A stretch of 8,324 nt of DNA from Pseudomonadota bacterium (GTDB lineage Bacteria; Pseudomonadota; Gammaproteobacteria; Burkholderiales; Burkholderiaceae_C). Made by a program: the position numbers and the translations under genes. The stretch is from NCBI GenBank assembly GCA_018241985.1, contig JAFECV010000077.1, forward strand, positions 1-8,324, given 5' to 3'. How positions within the stretch are numbered: position 1 is the stretch's first letter; each line of letters opens with the position of its first letter. Below the pieces are notes generated by a model. The model ran no database searches, was not told where the DNA came from, and worked only from the letters and a program-made list of their open reading frames with translations. Of the stretch, positions 1 to 7,182 are shown piece by piece.

Positions 1-289
1 GATCGCCCCAGCCCTCGGAGGGCGGCGGCGCGAGGCAGACCACCCGGGTCGCGATGCCGGCGAGGCAGCGCAGGCTCGCCGGCCGGTCCAGGTCGCCGCG
101 CAGCGGCGTGATGCGCTGCTCGCGCAGCGCGGCGACGCGCCCGGGCGACGAGGTCAGCGCGTACAGGCGCACGCGCGGCGCCAGGCCGCGCGCCACGCGC
201 AGGCCCACGTCGCCGCAGCCGACCAGCAGCACGCGCTCGCGCCGGAACCGGCTGGGCAGCGCGCCGGAGGGGGATGGGTTTATGGGCAA
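1..289 (-). CDS. SDR-like NAD(P)-binding oxidoreductase/epimerase, N-terminal part (runs off window)
   Basis: The first 96 codons of a leftward gene, cut by the window edge. The protein has a basic, proline-rich start followed at residues 19-31 by a beta strand and glycine-rich loop (RVLLVGCGDVGLR), the GxGxxG dinucleotide-binding turn of a Rossmann fold. A second strand (RLYALTSS, about 41-48) and the segment RGDLDRPASL (about 64-73) match the early part of short, atypical SDR/NAD-dependent epimerase proteins of the YeeZ type. The substrate is unknown. No ATG is available: the best start is a TTG at 289, giving a protein beginning MPINPSPSG, with no strong Shine-Dalgarno in front. The frame stays open further upstream, and a GTG just before VLLVGCG is an alternative that would trim the basic leader. 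It is divergent from the reductase gene at 333, with only 43 bp between the two starts, so their promoters must be close or overlap. Family seen; function inferred. Confidence 0.8.
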   Translation of the reverse strand, partial: MPINPSPSGALPSRFRRERVLLVGCGDVGLRVARGLAPRVRLYALTSSPGRVAALREQRITPLRGDLDRPASLRCLAGIATRVVCLAPPPSEGWGD

Positions 290-332
290 AATGATCGCTG
301 GACCAAAAACGAACCCCTGAGGATAGCGAAAG

Positions 333-1373
333 ATGGGTTTCAATATTTCGGTGCTGCCGAGCGGTCGCAGCTTCAGCGCCGAGCCCGGCGAGACCATTCT
401 GGCCGCCGGCATTCGCTCCGGCGTCGGCCTGCCGTACGGCTGCAAGGACGGCGCCTGCGGCTCGTGCAAGTGCCGCAAGCTCGAAGGCACCGTGGTGCAC
501 GGCCCGCACCAGACGAAGGCGCTCTCGCCCGAGGAAGAGGCAAAGGGCTACATCCTGACTTGCTGCGGCGTGCCGCACAGCGACGTGGTGCTGGAGTCGC
601 GCCAGGTGACCGACGAGAGCGCGTTCCCGGTGCGCAAGATGCCGACCCGGGTGATCGCGCTGGAGCCGAAATCGGACGACGTGATGGTGGTCCGGCTGCA
701 GTTGCCGGCGAACGACCAGTTCAAGTACCACGCGGGCCAGTACCTGGAGTTCATCCTGCGCGATGGCGCGCGCCGCAGCTACTCGATGGGCAACGCGCCG
801 AGCAACGGCCCCGGCGTGGAACTGCACATCCGCCACATGCCGGGCGGCAAGTTCACCGACCACGTGTTCGGCGCGATGAAGGAGCGGGAAATCCTGCGCA
901 TGGAAGGCCCGTACGGGAGCTTCTTCCTGCGCGAGGACTCGGACAAGCCGATGATCCTGCTCGCGTCGGGCACCGGCTTCGCGCCGATCAAGGCGCTCAT
1001 CGAGCACATCCAGTTCAAGGGGCTGACGCGCCCCGCGACGCTGTACTGGGGCGGACGCCGCCCGCGCGACCTGTACATGGACGACTGGGTGCGCGAGCGC
1101 GTCGCGGAAATGCCCAACCTGCGCTACGTGCCGGTGATCTCGGACGCGCTGCCCGAGGACGGCTGGCACGGACGAACCGGATTCGTGCACCGCGCCGTGC
1201 TGCAGGACCATCCGGATTTGTCGGGCTTTCAGGTCTACGCCTGCGGCGCGCCGATCGTCGTCGATTCGGCGCGCGCCGACTACACCGGCGAGGGCCGGCT
1301 GTCGCCCGACGATTTCTTTGCCGACGCTTTCACGTCGGAGGCCGACAAGACGCAGGCCGGCCTGGTCGCATGA
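333..1373 (+). CDS. 2Fe-2S/FAD/NAD(P)H reductase, annotated family CDP-6-deoxy-delta-3,4-glucoseen reductase
   Basis: A complete 346-aa electron-transfer flavoprotein that moves electrons from NAD(P)H through FAD to a 2Fe-2S centre and then to a partner. Residues 1-90 are a plant-type ferredoxin domain with cluster ligands Cys37, Cys42, Cys45 and Cys77. Residues 100-200 are an FAD-binding barrel with the RSYS motif at 148-151. The NAD-binding domain has GTGFAPIK at 213-220 and ends with YACGAP (302-307) and a DDFFADAF tail typical of phenol hydroxylase/benzoate dioxygenase reductase relatives. Family members are called CDP-6-deoxyglucoseen reductase (AscD/E3), but no dehydratase or other dideoxysugar gene is in view, so that role is doubtful here; a generic oxygenase or isoprenoid-type reductase role is equally possible. 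The start is supported by TGAGGA at 318-323, nine bases before the ATG. Cytoplasmic, as no signal peptide is visible. Extra cysteines at 47 and 78 sit beside the cluster ligands. Confidence 0.93.
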   Translation: MGFNISVLPSGRSFSAEPGETILAAGIRSGVGLPYGCKDGACGSCKCRKLEGTVVHGPHQTKALSPEEEAKGYILTCCGVPHSDVVLESRQVTDESAFPVRKMPTRVIALEPKSDDVMVVRLQLPANDQFKYHAGQYLEFILRDGARRSYSMGNAPSNGPGVELHIRHMPGGKFTDHVFGAMKEREILRMEGPYGSFFLREDSDKPMILLASGTGFAPIKALIEHIQFKGLTRPATLYWGGRRPRDLYMDDWVRERVAEMPNLRYVPVISDALPEDGWHGRTGFVHRAVLQDHPDLSGFQVYACGAPIVVDSARADYTGEGRLSPDDFFADAFTSEADKTQAGLVA

Positions 1374-1402
1374 TCCGCGGCGGGCGCGCGGCCGGCCGCG
1401 GA
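1374..1402. terminator. G/C-rich hairpin between convergent genes, possible terminator
   Basis: TCCGCGGC (1374-1381) pairs perfectly with GCCGCGGA (1395-1402) across a 13-nt loop. It begins one base after the reductase stop codon and lies 14 bases past the stop of the convergent small gene at 1417. There is no T-run on either side, so it is not a classical intrinsic terminator. Its place between two converging genes suggests it halts or protects transcripts from both sides. In DNA this GC-rich such stems also arise by chance. Confidence 0.4.
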
Positions 1403-1416
1403 CCGCCGCTCACGAC

Positions 1417-1803
1417 TTACTTGGCGCCTTCGGCCTTCTTGTTTTGCGCGGGACGATGCACGCCGCCCTTGCGCGGGTGGTGCTTCATCGTCTCATGATG
1501 CATCGCGGGAGGAGCCTGTTCCGGCCGGCCGTTCTTGAAGTCCGTATAGGCAGCCGACATGCGGTCCTCGCGCGACTTCATCTGGTCGGCTTCGGACATC
1601 GGCATTTCGTGCGCGGCGGCCATGTGCTCGCTGCGCTTGTGGGCGGCGGCCTTCTTGTGCTTCACCATCTTGTGCGGCGCGGCCTTGGCCGGCGCGGCAG
1701 GCTTGGCCGCGGGCGTCTCCGCGGGTGCGGCTGCCGGAGTCTGGGCAAACGCAACGCCACCTGCGGCGAGAAGAGCGGCGAGCAACAGTTTTTGAATCTT
1801 CAT
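1417..1803 (-). CDS. Small exported Ala/Pro/Lys/His/Met-rich protein, function unknown
   Basis: A 128-aa protein I do not recognise as a named family. Residues 1-20 form a clear Sec signal peptide: MKIQK, then a Leu/Ala core, then AFA before Gln21 as the likely cleavage site, giving a mature periplasmic protein of about 108 residues. Residues 22-42 are an Ala/Pro/Lys low-complexity stretch. The rest is highly charged and contains ten histidines (44, 49, 55, 60, 65, 102, 103, 108, 109, 116) and many methionines (46, 61, 67, 69, 75, 82, 101, 106), with no cysteine. The segment around 71-95 (EADQMKSRED through YTDFKNGRPEQ) is the least repetitive and may be the conserved core. The His/Met content fits metal binding, but that is inference; a basic, intrinsically disordered envelope protein is equally possible. 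The start is well supported by AAGGA (1810-1814 on the complementary strand), six bases before the ATG. It stands alone, convergent to the reductase and downstream of livF on the same strand. Confidence 0.8.
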   Translation of the reverse strand: MKIQKLLLAALLAAGGVAFAQTPAAAPAETPAAKPAAPAKAAPHKMVKHKKAAAHKRSEHMAAAHEMPMSEADQMKSREDRMSAAYTDFKNGRPEQAPPAMHHETMKHHPRKGGVHRPAQNKKAEGAK

Positions 1804-1841
1804 CTGGGTTCCTTAGAGTTCATGGAAAACGCTCCACCCGG

Positions 1842-1847
1842 ATATAA
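1842..1847 (-). promoter_or_regulatory. Possible -10 box for the small exported protein gene
   Basis: On the minus strand TTATAT lies 38 bases before the start codon, in an A/T-richer part of the 155-bp gap between livF and the small gene. Transcription would start near 1835 and give a leader of about 30 nt containing the AAGGA ribosome site. No convincing -35 hexamer is found 16-18 bases upstream, so the call is weak. The remaining gap (1848-1925) shows another A/T-richer patch near 1896-1925 but no feature I can name. Confidence 0.25.
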
Positions 1848-1925
1848 CGCGATGCGTCGCAGGCGGACCGACAGGCTGCGCCCGAAATGGGTGCAATCAA
1901 ATGTAACGAAGTGGCGTCTAAATGA

Positions 1926-1942
1926 CGCGGCCGCGCGCCGCG
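1926..1942 (-). terminator. Short hairpin downstream of livF, weak terminator candidate
   Basis: CGCGGC (1926-1931) and GCCGCG (1937-1942) form a 6-bp perfect stem with a 5-nt loop, 16 bases after the livF stop. On the minus strand it is followed by TCATTTAGACG, which is only modestly T-rich. It is the only stem-loop I see at the end of the liv operon, so it is the best candidate for its 3' end. The tail is too poor to be sure of intrinsic termination. Confidence 0.35.
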
Positions 1943-1958
1943 ATCGACGCTGCCCGCT

Positions 1959-2675
<717 letters not shown>

Positions 2676-2677
2676 CG

Positions 2678-2752
2678 TCATTTCTCCACCGCGCGGTGCG
2701 TCCGCGCCAGGCCCTGCACCGACAGGCGTCGCTGCACCGCGGCCATCGTCAT
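2678..2752 (-). other. 24-codon open frame coupling livG to livF (possible small ORF)
   Basis: This frame opens with an ATG overlapping the livG stop as ATGA (2752-2749) and closes with a TGA overlapping the first livF ATG as ATGA (2681-2678). It encodes MTMAAVQRRL, then SVQGLARTHR, then AVEK: a basic peptide with no membrane segment and no family I recognise. A ribosome finishing livG could restart here and arrive exactly at livF, so translational coupling is a better guess than a functional peptide. G-rich livG codons lie just upstream, but there is no strong Shine-Dalgarno. Confidence 0.3.
2684..2687 (-). promoter_or_regulatory. Ribosome binding site deciding the livF start
   Basis: GGAG on the minus strand. 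Its distance is two bases to the ATG at 2681 and eight bases to the ATG at 2675, so it favours the second ATG as the livF initiation codon. Confidence 0.55.
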
Positions 2753-3528
2753 GCGTGCCCGCCGGTGCCGAGGTAGGCCTCGATCACCTTCTCGTTCTTC
2801 TGCACCTCGGCCGGCGTGCCCTCGGCGATCGGCTTGCCGTAGTCGAGCACCGTGACCCGGTCGCACAGGCCCATCACGAGCTTCACGTCATGCTCGATCA
2901 GCAGGATGGTGCGGTTGTCCTTGCGGATCCGGTCGATCAGCTCGCGCAGTTGCACCTTCTCGGTCGCGTTCATGCCGGCGGCCGGTTCGTCGAGCGCGAT
3001 CAGCTGCGGATCGGTCGCCAGCGCGCGGGCGATCTCCAGCCGCCGCTGGTCGCCGTAGCTGAGCGTGCGCGCCTTGTAGTCCGCGTACTTGCCGATGCCG
3101 ACATAGTCGAGCAGCTCCTGCGCGCGCTTGGCGATCGCCGCTTCCTCGGCCTTGAACGCCGCGCCGCGGAAGATCGCGCCGATCACGCCGGATCTGGTGC
3201 GCACGTGGCGCCCGACCATCGCGTTTTCCAGCGCCGTCATGTCGGCGAACAGCCGGATGTTCTGGAACGTGCGGGCAATGCCCGCCTTCGCGACTTCGTG
3301 CACCGCGGTCGGCTTGTACGGCTGACCGGCCAGCACGAAGGTGCCGCTGTCCGGCGTGTACAGCCCGGTCAGCACGTTGAAGAACGTGGTCTTGCCGGCG
3401 CCGTTCGGGCCGATCAGGCCGTACACCTGACCGCGCTCGATGCGGATGCCGACATCGGTCAGCGCCTGCAGCCCGCCGAAGCGCTTGGAAACGCCCGCGA
3501 CATCGAGGACCGTATCGGTTTGAGCCAT
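2749..3528 (-). CDS. livG: Branched-chain amino acid ABC transporter ATP-binding protein LivG
   Basis: The first ATPase subunit of the importer, 259 aa, the usual LivG length (about 255-260). Motifs: Walker A GPNGAGKT at 40-47, Q-loop Gln89 in TFQNIRLF, signature LSYGDQRR at 156-163, Walker B LIALDEP at 176-182 with Glu181, and the switch histidine His213 in LIEHD. The LSYGDQRRLEIARAL signature and the DEPAAGMN D-loop are characteristic of LivG. The start at 3528 is preferred because the coding frame is preceded by GAAGG five bases upstream; an in-frame ATG at 3540 (adding MEGN) has no ribosome site. The frame is open far upstream in an alternative reading of livM, but that part is a shadow. 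It starts 29 bases after the livM stop, and its own stop overlaps the next small open frame by ATGA. Confidence 0.95.
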   Translation of the reverse strand: MAQTDTVLDVAGVSKRFGGLQALTDVGIRIERGQVYGLIGPNGAGKTTFFNVLTGLYTPDSGTFVLAGQPYKPTAVHEVAKAGIARTFQNIRLFADMTALENAMVGRHVRTRSGVIGAIFRGAAFKAEEAAIAKRAQELLDYVGIGKYADYKARTLSYGDQRRLEIARALATDPQLIALDEPAAGMNATEKVQLRELIDRIRKDNRTILLIEHDVKLVMGLCDRVTVLDYGKPIAEGTPAEVQKNEKVIEAYLGTGGHA

Positions 3529-3557
3529 GTTGCCTTCCATCTCTTGGCCTGCTGCGA

Positions 3558-4688
3558 TCAATCGGCTTCGGGGGCCGGCGCGGCGACGCGGCCCGGCCGG
3601 CCCTCGCCGCGCCTTGCCTGCAGCGACTTGCCGTGCTCGGGCGCGGGCCACAGGCCGCGCGGCCGCAGCAGCATCACGACGATCATCGCCAGCGCGATCA
3701 GCAACTGGCGCAGGATCGCCGCGTCGAGCCGCCCGCCGGTCATCTGCTGCAGCGGCGTCGCGACGTAGCGCAGCACCTCGGGCAGCGACGACAGCAGCAG
3801 CGCGCCCAGGATGACCCCCGGCAGGTAGCCCATGCCGCCGAGCACCACCATCGCGACCACCATCACCGATTCCATCAGGCTGAACGACTCGGGCGAGACG
3901 AAGCCCTGGAACGCGGCGAACATCGTGCCCGAGACGCCGCCGAACGTGGCGCCCATGCCGAACGCCAGCAGCTTCATGTTGCGCGTGTTGATGCCCATCG
4001 CCTTGGCCGCGATCTCGTCCTCGCGGATCGCCATCCAGGCGCGGCCGATGCGCGAGAGCTGCAGCCGGTGGCAGATCACGATGCTGAGAATCACCAGCGC
4101 CAGCAGCAGGTAGTAGTACAGGCTGACCGGCGCCACGTCGTAGCCGAACACCGTGAGGCTCTTGCCCAGGTCCAGCCCGAACATATGGATGTTGTGGATC
4201 TGGTCCACGCCCTTCGGCCCGTTCGTGATGTTGACCGGCGCATCCAGGTTGTTCATGAACACCCGGATGATTTCGCCGAAGCCCAGCGTGACGATCGCCA
4301 GGTAGTCGCCGCGCAGCTTGAGCGTCGGTGCGCCGAGGATCACGCCAAATATGCCGGCCAGCGCCGCGCCGGCCGGCAGCACGATCCACCACGGTGTCAC
4401 CAGGCCGTTCGGAAAATGCGCGGCGATCGACTGGAACGCACCAGAGAGCTGCGGCGAATTGAGCAGGCCGTACATGTAGGCGCCGATCGCGTAGAACGCG
4501 ATATAGCCCAGGTCCAGCAGGCCGGCATAGCCGACCACGATGTTCAGGCCCAGCGCCAGCATCGTGTACAAGAGCGCGTTGTCGAGGATGCGCACCCAGG
4601 CGTCGCCGGCGTTCTGCAGCAGCAGCGGCAACACGAACAAGGCAACGCCAGCGGCGCAGAAGGCGGCGATCTGTCGGGTTCGGTTCAT
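3558..4688 (-). CDS. livM: Branched-chain amino acid ABC transporter permease LivM
   Basis: An inner-membrane permease, 376 aa, within the range for LivM of Burkholderiales. An N-terminal hydrophobic helix (about 9-25) is followed by the family-typical run GLNIVVGYAGLLDLGYIAFY at 47-66, RGDYLAIVTLGFGEI at 126-140, and the cytoplasmic coupling loop GRAWMAIREDEIAAKAMGIN at 215-234 that docks an ATPase. Further membrane helices lie at about 188-206, 274-300 and 325-341, ending in LRPRGLWP. The last 25 residues are a polar, Arg/Pro/Ala-rich cytoplasmic tail. An ATG at 4688 with AGGGA about seven bases upstream is the start. A longer frame from a GTG at 4718 would overlap the livH stop and add ten polar residues without a ribosome site. 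It starts 22 bases after the livH stop. LivM pairs with LivH to form the substrate channel. Confidence 0.95.
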   Translation of the reverse strand: MNRTRQIAAFCAAGVALFVLPLLLQNAGDAWVRILDNALLYTMLALGLNIVVGYAGLLDLGYIAFYAIGAYMYGLLNSPQLSGAFQSIAAHFPNGLVTPWWIVLPAGAALAGIFGVILGAPTLKLRGDYLAIVTLGFGEIIRVFMNNLDAPVNITNGPKGVDQIHNIHMFGLDLGKSLTVFGYDVAPVSLYYYLLLALVILSIVICHRLQLSRIGRAWMAIREDEIAAKAMGINTRNMKLLAFGMGATFGGVSGTMFAAFQGFVSPESFSLMESVMVVAMVVLGGMGYLPGVILGALLLSSLPEVLRYVATPLQQMTGGRLDAAILRQLLIALAMIVVMLLRPRGLWPAPEHGKSLQARRGEGRPGRVAAPAPEAD

Positions 4689-4710
4689 AGTCAGTCCCTG
4701 CGATCTGTGA

Positions 4711-5640
4711 TCAGGCACGGTCCGCGACGCGCTCGCCGAGCAGGCCCGAGGGCCTCAGCGTGAGCACGCAGATCAGGACGATGAAGGCGAAGATGTCGAC
4801 ATAGTTGCTACCCAGGATGCCGCCGGTGAGTTGGCCGATGTAACCGGCGCCGAGCGACTCGACCAGCCCCAGCACGATGCCGCCAACCACCGCGCCGGCC
4901 AGATTGCCGATGCCGCCGAACACTGCCGCGGTGAACGCCTTCAGGCCCGGCATGAAGCCCATCATGTGTTGCACGGTACCGTAGTTGGATGCGTACATCA
5001 CGCCAGCTATCGCGGCCAGCACAGCACCGATCACGAAGGTCGCGGAGATCACGCCGTCCGGGTTGACACCCATCAGCGCCGCCACGCGCGGGTTCTCGGA
5101 GGTGGCGCGCATCGCGCGGCCAAGCCGGGTGTAGTTCACGAGCCAGGTCAGGCCCACGAGCGAGATCACGGTGGTGATCAGGATCACGACCTGCGTCGGC
5201 GTGATCACCGCGCCCCCGATGTTGTAGGGCATGCTCGGCAGCAGCGTCGGGTACGGCTTGTAGCTCGGCTTCCAGATGATCATTGCCAGCACTTCGAGCA
5301 GCAGCGACATGCCGACCGCGGTGATCAGCGGTGCGAGCTTGGGCGCGTTGCGCAGCGGTCGGTACGCGACCTTCTCAATCACGTAATTCACGGCCGCGGC
5401 AATGACGCAGGCGACGATCAGCGAGATCAGCAGCACGAGCCAGCCGGGCATCGTCGGCGCGACCTTCTGCAGCAGGCCGATCACCGACCAGCTGGTCAAC
5501 GCGCCGACCATCAGCACGTCGCCGTGCGCGAAATTGATCAGGTTGATGATGCCGTAGACCATGGTGTAGCCCAAGGCGATCAACGCGTACATGCTGCCGA
5601 GCACCAGACCATTGATGATCTGCTGGAGCAGGATATCCAT
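4711..5640 (-). CDS. livH: Branched-chain amino acid ABC transporter permease LivH
   Basis: An inner-membrane permease, 309 aa, the normal LivH length. Family landmarks: GLVLGSMYALIALGYTMVYG at 11-30, INFAHGD at 35-41, the cytoplasmic coupling loop GRAMRATSENPRVAALMGVN at 174-193, GLKAFTAAVFGGIGN at 232-246 and the C-terminal LTLRPSGLLG at 293-302. About eight hydrophobic segments are visible. The start is supported by GGAG about eight bases upstream of the ATG. It is the first gene of the livHMGF operon, with a leader of roughly 110-145 nt in which a hairpin (5752-5781) and a -10-like box (5793-5798) are seen. No livJ/livK-type binding-protein gene lies on either side, so the substrate (branched-chain amino acids, or in related systems amides, urea or aromatic acids) cannot be fixed from this window. 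The sequence looks like the general liv group rather than the urea (Urt) group, by recall only. Confidence 0.95.
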   Translation of the reverse strand: MDILLQQIINGLVLGSMYALIALGYTMVYGIINLINFAHGDVLMVGALTSWSVIGLLQKVAPTMPGWLVLLISLIVACVIAAAVNYVIEKVAYRPLRNAPKLAPLITAVGMSLLLEVLAMIIWKPSYKPYPTLLPSMPYNIGGAVITPTQVVILITTVISLVGLTWLVNYTRLGRAMRATSENPRVAALMGVNPDGVISATFVIGAVLAAIAGVMYASNYGTVQHMMGFMPGLKAFTAAVFGGIGNLAGAVVGGIVLGLVESLGAGYIGQLTGGILGSNYVDIFAFIVLICVLTLRPSGLLGERVADRA

Positions 5641-5751
5641 CGAGTTTCTCCGATTTTGTAAGCGGCTCTTTGCCAGATGACGTCTGCGCGAGCCTGAAGG
5701 AATTGGCTGTCGGCAGTCTGACCTTGTGAGTCGTCTCGTTCACCTAGCAAA

Positions 5752-5781
5752 AACCCGCCTGAAGTGCTACCCCGGCGGGTT
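5752..5781 (-). terminator. Intrinsic terminator/attenuator between rarA and livH
   Basis: AACCCGCC (5752-5759) pairs perfectly with GGCGGGTT (5774-5781) around a 14-nt loop. Read on the minus strand, the stem runs directly into a T-run (five Ts counted from the stem end) before GC. It lies 99 bases after the rarA stop and 111 bases before livH, so it fits a rarA terminator. Since a possible liv promoter lies just upstream on the same strand, it may instead be an attenuator in the liv leader. No leader peptide rich in Leu, Ile or Val is visible. Confidence 0.65.
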
Positions 5782-5792
5782 CGTGGTGCGAG

Positions 5793-5798
5793 ATTCTA
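5793..5798 (-). promoter_or_regulatory. Possible -10 box of the liv operon promoter
   Basis: TAGAAT on the minus strand differs from TATAAT by one base and sits in an otherwise G/C-rich stretch. Transcription would begin near 5786, just before the hairpin at 5752-5781. The -35 position is pure G/C and shows no match, so an activator would be needed or the box is chance. The rest of the gap from 5641 to 5880 contains the livH leader and nothing else I can name. Confidence 0.35.
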
Positions 5799-5880
5799 GC
5801 GTTGCGGCGCGCGCGCGGCGGCCCTTTCCGACCCGGGATTACCCTTGGTCGAGGTCAAACTGAAAGACACACGAAATCTG

Positions 5881-7182
5881 CTAAGAGCGATGCCGCTCAT
5901 TCAAGCTTTTGAGCTCGCGCAACCGTTCGGCAATCCGCAACTCGAGTCCGCGCTCGACCGGCCGATAGAAGCTCGGCGCCTCGATGCCGTCGGGCCAGTA
6001 GCGCTCGCCGGCCGCGAATGCGCCCTCCTCGTCGTGCGCATAGCGGTAGCCTCTGCCGTAGTCGAGGTCCTGCATCAATTTCGTCGGTGCATTGCGCAGG
6101 TGCAGCGGCACCGCGCGGGTGCCGTCGTTTGCGATGAACGCTTTCGCTTCGTTGAATGCCTTGTAGACCGCGTTCGACTTCGGCGCGACCGCCAGATACA
6201 CCACGCATTCGGCCAGCGCCAGTTCTCCCTCGGGGCTGCCGAGCCGTTCGTAAACGTCGGCCGCGTCCAGCGCCAGGCGCAGCGCGCGCGGGTCGGCGAG
6301 GCCGATGTCCTCGCTCGCCATGCGGATCATGCGCCGCGCCAGATACCGCGGGTCCGCGCCGCCGTCGAGCATGCGCACCAGCCAGTACAGCGCCGCGTCC
6401 GGGTCGGAGCCGCGCACCGACTTGTGCAGCGCGCTGATGGTGTCGTAGAACTGCTCGCCGCCCTTGTCGAAGCGGCGCAGGCGCTCGCCCAGCACGCGCA
6501 GCATCCAGGCGTCGTCGATCTGCGCGCGCTCTTCGCGCGCGGCGGCGACGGCCAGCGTCTCCAGCGTGTTCAGCAGACGCCGCGCGTCGCCGTCGGCGTA
6601 TTCGATCAGACGCTCGATTGCTACGTTTTCTATAGCTGGAAGCGCGCGCAGCGCCTGCGCTTTGGCGACGATTTGTCTCAAATCGTCGGGGCCGAGCGGG
6701 TGCAGCACGTAAACGGTCGCGCGCGACAGCAGCGCCGCGTTCACCTCGAACGACGGGTTCTCGGTGGTCGCGCCGACGAAGGTGAACAGGCCCGACTCCA
6801 CGTGCGGCAGGAACGCGTCCTGCTGGGCCTTGTTGAAGCGATGCACCTCGTCGACGAACACGATGGTGCGCTGCTGCATCAGGCCGTCCCGCGCCGCCTG
6901 GGCCCGCTCGACCGCGTCGCGGATGTCCTTGACACCGCCCAGCACCGCGCTGATCGCGATGAACTGCGCATCGAACGCGTCCGCCATCAGCCGCGCGATC
7001 GTGGTCTTGCCGGTGCCCGGCGGCCCCCACAGGATGCACGAATGCGGCTGGCCCGATTCGAACGCGATGCGCAGCGGCATGCCCTCGCCCAGCAGGTGCT
7101 GCTGGCCGACGACCTCGCCCAAGGATCGCGGGCGCAGGCGCTCGGCAAGGGGCTGTGCGGGGGGCGTGGTGAGGCCGTTCAT
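5881..7182 (-). CDS. rarA: Replication-associated recombination protein A, AAA+ ATPase
   Basis: A cytoplasmic AAA+ ATPase related to clamp-loader subunits and eukaryotic WRNIP1/Mgs1; it acts at stalled or gapped replication forks and interacts with SSB. From the ATG at 7182 the protein is 433 aa, close to the roughly 440-450 aa of characterised RarA. Motifs: LAERLRPRSLGEVVGQ at 12-27, Walker A GPPGTGKT at 53-60, Walker B IVFVDEVH at 107-114 with Asp111-Glu112, sensor 1 GATTEN at 137-142, arginine finger Ser153-Arg154, and sensor 2 GDARRLLN at 198-205. The C-terminal MgsA_C tetramerisation part holds SVRGSDPDAALYWLVRML and SNAVYKAFNEA, both standard. The frame is open to 7296, adding up to 38 residues that do not resemble the family, so I take MNGLTTPP as the start even though its ribosome site is weak. 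Residues about 165-189 are encoded by a lower-GC palindromic segment (6616-6688). The gene is divergent from the DUF1304 gene. Confidence 0.95.
   Translation of the reverse strand: MNGLTTPPAQPLAERLRPRSLGEVVGQQHLLGEGMPLRIAFESGQPHSCILWGPPGTGKTTIARLMADAFDAQFIAISAVLGGVKDIRDAVERAQAARDGLMQQRTIVFVDEVHRFNKAQQDAFLPHVESGLFTFVGATTENPSFEVNAALLSRATVYVLHPLGPDDLRQIVAKAQALRALPAIENVAIERLIEYADGDARRLLNTLETLAVAAAREERAQIDDAWMLRVLGERLRRFDKGGEQFYDTISALHKSVRGSDPDAALYWLVRMLDGGADPRYLARRMIRMASEDIGLADPRALRLALDAADVYERLGSPEGELALAECVVYLAVAPKSNAVYKAFNEAKAFIANDGTRAVPLHLRNAPTKLMQDLDYGRGYRYAHDEEGAFAAGERYWPDGIEAPSFYRPVERGLELRIAERLRELKSLNERHRS
6616..6688. repeat. Palindromic repeat-like element read in frame inside rarA
   Basis: The segment is lower in GC than the gene around it and contains two nested inverted repeats. 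One is AAGCGC (6640-6645) with GCGCTT (6657-6662). The other is a perfect 10-bp pair, CGACGATTTG (6666-6675) and CAAATCGTCG (6679-6688), around TCT. The order of motifs (GATTGCTA, TATAGCTG, AAGCGC, CAGCGCCTGCGCTT, then a GATTTG dyad) resembles dispersed palindromic repeats I remember from Comamonadaceae genomes; that match is from memory only. It keeps the rarA frame and encodes a loop between the arginine finger and sensor 2, a place that varies among RarA proteins. Confidence 0.5.

Noticed and set aside
464..1498. A 344-codon plus-strand open frame overlapping the reductase
   Set aside because: It is Arg/Ala/Gly/Pro-rich with no motifs, and lies in another frame of a well-recognised reductase gene. 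High-GC DNA produces such long shadow frames.
2749..4392. A single 547-codon minus-strand frame that includes livG
   Set aside because: Only the last 259 codons have ABC ATPase motifs. The upstream part is an out-of-frame reading of livM and not a fused domain.
3633..4763. A 376-codon plus-strand open frame antisense to livM
   Set aside because: It mirrors LivM codons and gives a His/Gln/Arg-rich sequence with no fold. LivM on the other strand is unmistakable.
5375..5743. A GTG-initiated minus-strand frame in the liv leader, considered as a leader peptide
   Set aside because: It has no ribosome site and no run of Leu, Ile or Val codons, and it continues out of frame through livH, so it does not look like an attenuator peptide or a gene.
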